Below are positions 61,575-64,000 of a stretch of DNA of 64,000 nucleotides, one piece after another. This stretch comes from JANJUB01 sp040081075. GTDB lineage: Bacteria; Armatimonadota; Fimbriimonadia; Fimbriimonadales; Fimbriimonadaceae. A program made the position numbers and the translations under genes. Every line of letters begins with the position of its first letter. Positions within the stretch are counted from its first letter, which is position 1. The stretch covers positions 12,485-76,484 of the forward strand of contig JBEBHJ010000008.1 of NCBI GenBank assembly GCA_040081075.1, written 5' to 3'. The notes beneath the pieces were generated by a model, which did no database searches, was not told where the DNA came from, and worked only from the letters and a program-made list of their open reading frames with translations.

Positions 61575-63212
61575 ATGAGCGATTCACCCAAACTCACGAG
61601 CATCTTCCTCGAAGACAATCGATGGGCAATGCAGGTTCCGTGGGACGAGGATTCCAAAGAACTTCCGGCTCCTGAGGTTCTCAACGTTAGTCATGAGGCC
61701 CATGCATTAGCGAGCCGAATTGCACTGACCATGTTCAGAGTTCAAGTGGTCAAACATGACACCATAGATCTACTCTGTTCACCCATTGACCTAAAAACAG
61801 ATCTGATGTTAATTCGAGCGGATGTACCCGCTCAGAAGCTACACAAAGTCAGTGCACTAGCGTCGGTTCTGTCGGCTTGGGTTCCAGATGCGAACAGGCG
61901 CAACAACTTTTTTTTTACTCACTACGGGATTCACCAGAACTACATCCGCCTCCTGTACAGAGTAACTTCGGCTTGGTGGATCCGCCTGTTTGACATGATC
62001 AACGCAGAGAGGCAACTGAGTGAACAAGAACAGGCTGACATCCTTAAACAGATAGCGCAAAGTATCCTAGATATAGAAGTTACCTTTGGATTTGGCCCGT
62101 ATTCAAGCGAGCCTGGACACGAACCCGGTGGCGTGTTGAACGCAGCTCGGCTCATCCCGCTCGTGTCCTTTCGGACGAATAGTGAGGAGATTCAAAGTGT
62201 CCGAATCGACGTTACGATGGACTTGGCGATGACTACTCCGCATTCTGGCATGCCGTTGGATGAAACTCAATGCCTTGCGCTTGCATCCCGAGATTTCGAA
62301 CGACTCTATGATGGAACACCGCGAGCAATATCGGGAGTCTTAGGTGAGTTACTGCCAGTTCCTGTGCGTCAGGAAGACGCGTTTATCGCAGCACGCGTTC
62401 CATTCGTTGATATTGAAAAACCACTCACCTACGAGCTGTTAACAAGGGGCCTGTATCATGGAAAGCCCAATTTTTCGGCGAGGAAGACCGCTCCGTTCAA
62501 TGCAAGCGACACCAATTTTCTGACTTGGGATACAGTGCACTTCTGGCCAGGGCGTAAGCAAAGTGTTTACCTACTTGGCCTTAAGGTGGGGGAGTATTTC
62601 ATCCCGGAGTTACCAAGCGCGCCTGGCGCGTTTTACGCCTTGCATTGCCACTGGCGATGGAGCTATGGCTTGCAATACCCGGACAGCGGAGACATTCGCA
62701 TGGCCAAACTGTTAGGTATCTCCAAAGAGCTTGGAGGTAAACAATTTAAGGGCGAGCGGACTTTCGCCCCTGATGGCAAGCCAAAGGAAGTGGGTGGGGC
62801 ACTCCTGGATCCAAACATTCTCGATCAAACAATCACCATAGCAATACTCAAAACCAAGGCTAACTGGCGACTGCAAAGCGATCAGGTTAATTTTTCCTTT
62901 GAGGATTGGTTTGGCCAGTCGAATGAGATTCCGACGAAGTTAGACAAAATAGATGATGGGCACGCGCTAACTTGGATTATGTCCTTTAACGCGCACCGGA
63001 CCTTCCAACCTGGGGACAGCGGGGCCAGTAGTGATTTCGGAGGATCCACCTTTATCCATGGCACCTATTTCGCCCACAATTTTCACGAGCCTTTGACTCC
63101 TTCGGGGGTGCTAACAAAGGGTGCGGGACATGCAGATGCACCGAATGCCATTTTTCGATTTCCACTTGGTGAGCATCTTCCGCTCCCCCACGTATCAATA
63201 CCATCGGAATAA
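61575..63212 (+). CDS. Uncharacterised protein, third gene of the unknown operon
   Basis: A 545-residue protein starting 2 nt after the preceding stop. The first half is mainly helical (HEAHALASRIALTMFRVQVV; an aromatic segment near residue 130). The second half is beta-rich with many His and Trp residues (FLTWDTVHFWPGRKQSVYLL, YALHCHWRWSYGLQYPDSGD, FIHGTYFAHNFHEPLTPSGV), which could form a metal-binding or jelly-roll-like domain. No signal peptide and no family match. Probably a partner of the two upstream proteins. Confidence 0.72.
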   Translation: MSDSPKLTSIFLEDNRWAMQVPWDEDSKELPAPEVLNVSHEAHALASRIALTMFRVQVVKHDTIDLLCSPIDLKTDLMLIRADVPAQKLHKVSALASVLSAWVPDANRRNNFFFTHYGIHQNYIRLLYRVTSAWWIRLFDMINAERQLSEQEQADILKQIAQSILDIEVTFGFGPYSSEPGHEPGGVLNAARLIPLVSFRTNSEEIQSVRIDVTMDLAMTTPHSGMPLDETQCLALASRDFERLYDGTPRAISGVLGELLPVPVRQEDAFIAARVPFVDIEKPLTYELLTRGLYHGKPNFSARKTAPFNASDTNFLTWDTVHFWPGRKQSVYLLGLKVGEYFIPELPSAPGAFYALHCHWRWSYGLQYPDSGDIRMAKLLGISKELGGKQFKGERTFAPDGKPKEVGGALLDPNILDQTITIAILKTKANWRLQSDQVNFSFEDWFGQSNEIPTKLDKIDDGHALTWIMSFNAHRTFQPGDSGASSDFGGSTFIHGTYFAHNFHEPLTPSGVLTKGAGHADAPNAIFRFPLGEHLPLPHVSIPSE

Positions 63213-64000
63213 CGATTGTGTCGCCCCTATAATCAGGCTCACACCTCCACAAAGTCCCAATGCTCTTTCCCTCGATCATACGGGGCGTGCACCATTCCGC
63301 TTGCTTTGCGATTGCTTGGCGGTGGCGCTGCCTAGCGATGGGAGCAGGCTCTTTGAACGTTTTAAACCTAAAATGCTCCTATAGGCAAAGAACTCTGGCG
63401 CTCGCGAGGTTGGCGGGACGGCAAGATTGAGAAGACTGGCACCAGAGGTCTTTGGCGTTTGAAATCTCGACGGCACTTCCCTCAGCCGCTTCGCGGCTTC
63501 GCCTTCGGCGATTGAGACAACAAGCTCACGCCCCACCGGAGTGGGACATTCGCTCGTTGGGAGAGGTTTAGCAAGGGGTCGACGTTCATAACAGCGATTA
63601 TCAGCAAGGGCTCCGCCAAAGGTTTTGGCACAAACATCCAAAACACTTTCAATGATAATCGGGTGTTATGACGTCGAGACAAGCTAGTCTGCAAAAGTCC
63701 CTATCACCCGGTTCGCAAGTGGAGGCTCCCTTATATCGCGGCACAAACATCCGACGCTAACGGGCCCATACTTGCCAAACCTCACGAACCAACCTAAAGA
63801 CCGCTCAGCGTCGAGCCGGGCAACTCCCTCGCATGGATTCCCTCCCAAGGCCGCCCCACTTGCTTTCTTAACGCCTCCTCGATTCATTAACAGCCACCAA
63901 CAGCACCAAAGCCTTCGATCACGCCCAAACTGGCGCACCAAACGAGCGGCTAAAAGCAGCAGGCCAACCTCGGGCCCCTTCCAGGCTTTGGTCGGCCCGG
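63213..64000. other. Intergenic region without supported genes
   Basis: No reading frame here looks coding: the open frames on both strands are short, overlap one another and lack ribosome sites. The region holds the second 38-bp repeat (63481-63518) and a short palindrome CCCCAC/GTGGGA just beyond it (63531-63547). I see no tRNA or other RNA gene. Confidence 0.6.
63481..63518 (+). repeat. 38-bp palindromic repeat, copy 2
   Basis: Matches 57507-57544 at 37 of 38 bases in the same orientation; the single difference is AAT versus ATT near the right arm. It lies 268 nt after the third gene of the unknown operon. Confidence 0.85.

Larger units (their letters stand above)
47671..64000. mobile_element. 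Genomic island inserted at tRNA-Thr (left end; right end outside window)
   Basis: The left boundary is a partial tRNA-Thr without its 5' half. All genes to the right are accessory (restriction-type helicase, methyltransferase, unusual sigma factor, unknown large proteins), while those to the left are housekeeping. No integrase gene is visible; one is expected beyond the right edge, beside an intact tRNA-Thr. The island call is an inference from the fragment and gene content. Confidence 0.6.

Noticed and set aside
63276..63941. Several 70-120 codon minus-strand frames at the right edge
   Set aside because: They overlap one another and the palindromic repeat, lack ribosome sites and have low-complexity, Arg-rich translations.

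Overview
The window looks like a chromosomal segment of a free-living bacterium, most likely from the phylum Armatimonadota (Fimbriimonas-like). That is an inference. It rests on two PEP-CTERM proteins with a VPEP/poly-Arg sorting tail, a pseudopilin with an H-X9-D C-terminus, many glycoside hydrolases, an HspR-type heat-shock repressor and a rpoB gene standing apart from rpoC. Genes are packed on both strands with frequent 4-base overlaps and GTG/TTG starts.

About 0-47.6 kb is mostly ordinary chromosome: GH35 beta-galactosidase; a duplicated GYF-domain/HAF-like repeat locus in which one copy of each gene is broken; rpsO-pnp; dnaJ-hspR behind a HAIR operator; a pseudopilin; rpoB; two PEP-CTERM genes; acetyl-CoA synthetase with an in-frame repeat-like insertion; GH29 fucosidase; a fused MFS/spermidine synthase-like protein; an overlapping S9 peptidase / solute-binding protein / P1B ATPase set; an O-antigen ligase-like protein and a methyltransferase behind pyrE, panD, ccmF and an unusual CxxxY-type ccmE; a YprB-like nuclease; an MlaE permease; pxpB-pxpA-pxpC (5-oxoprolinase); GH20 hexosaminidase; mobA with a YdeP-type molybdopterin oxidoreductase.

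At 47,671 the chromosome is interrupted by a 48-bp fragment of the 3' half of a tRNA-Thr(UGU) gene, without its 5' half. This is the signature of an integration (att) site. Everything to the right is accessory and is read here as a genomic island whose right end lies outside the window. Its first module is a defence-like operon: a PLD-SNF2 helicase, a sigma-70 factor carrying an extra N-terminal domain, an Eco57I/PglX-like adenine methyltransferase and an Mrr_N-like winged-helix protein. The extra domain of the sigma factor is visibly homologous to the N-terminal domain of the neighbouring methyltransferase. I know of no described system in which a sigma factor shares a domain with a restriction-modification subunit, and this is the best candidate for something new in the window.

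A second module (57.6-63.2 kb) is a tight three-gene operon of unrecognised large proteins, bracketed by two almost identical 38-bp palindromic repeats. The last 0.8 kb holds no gene I can support.
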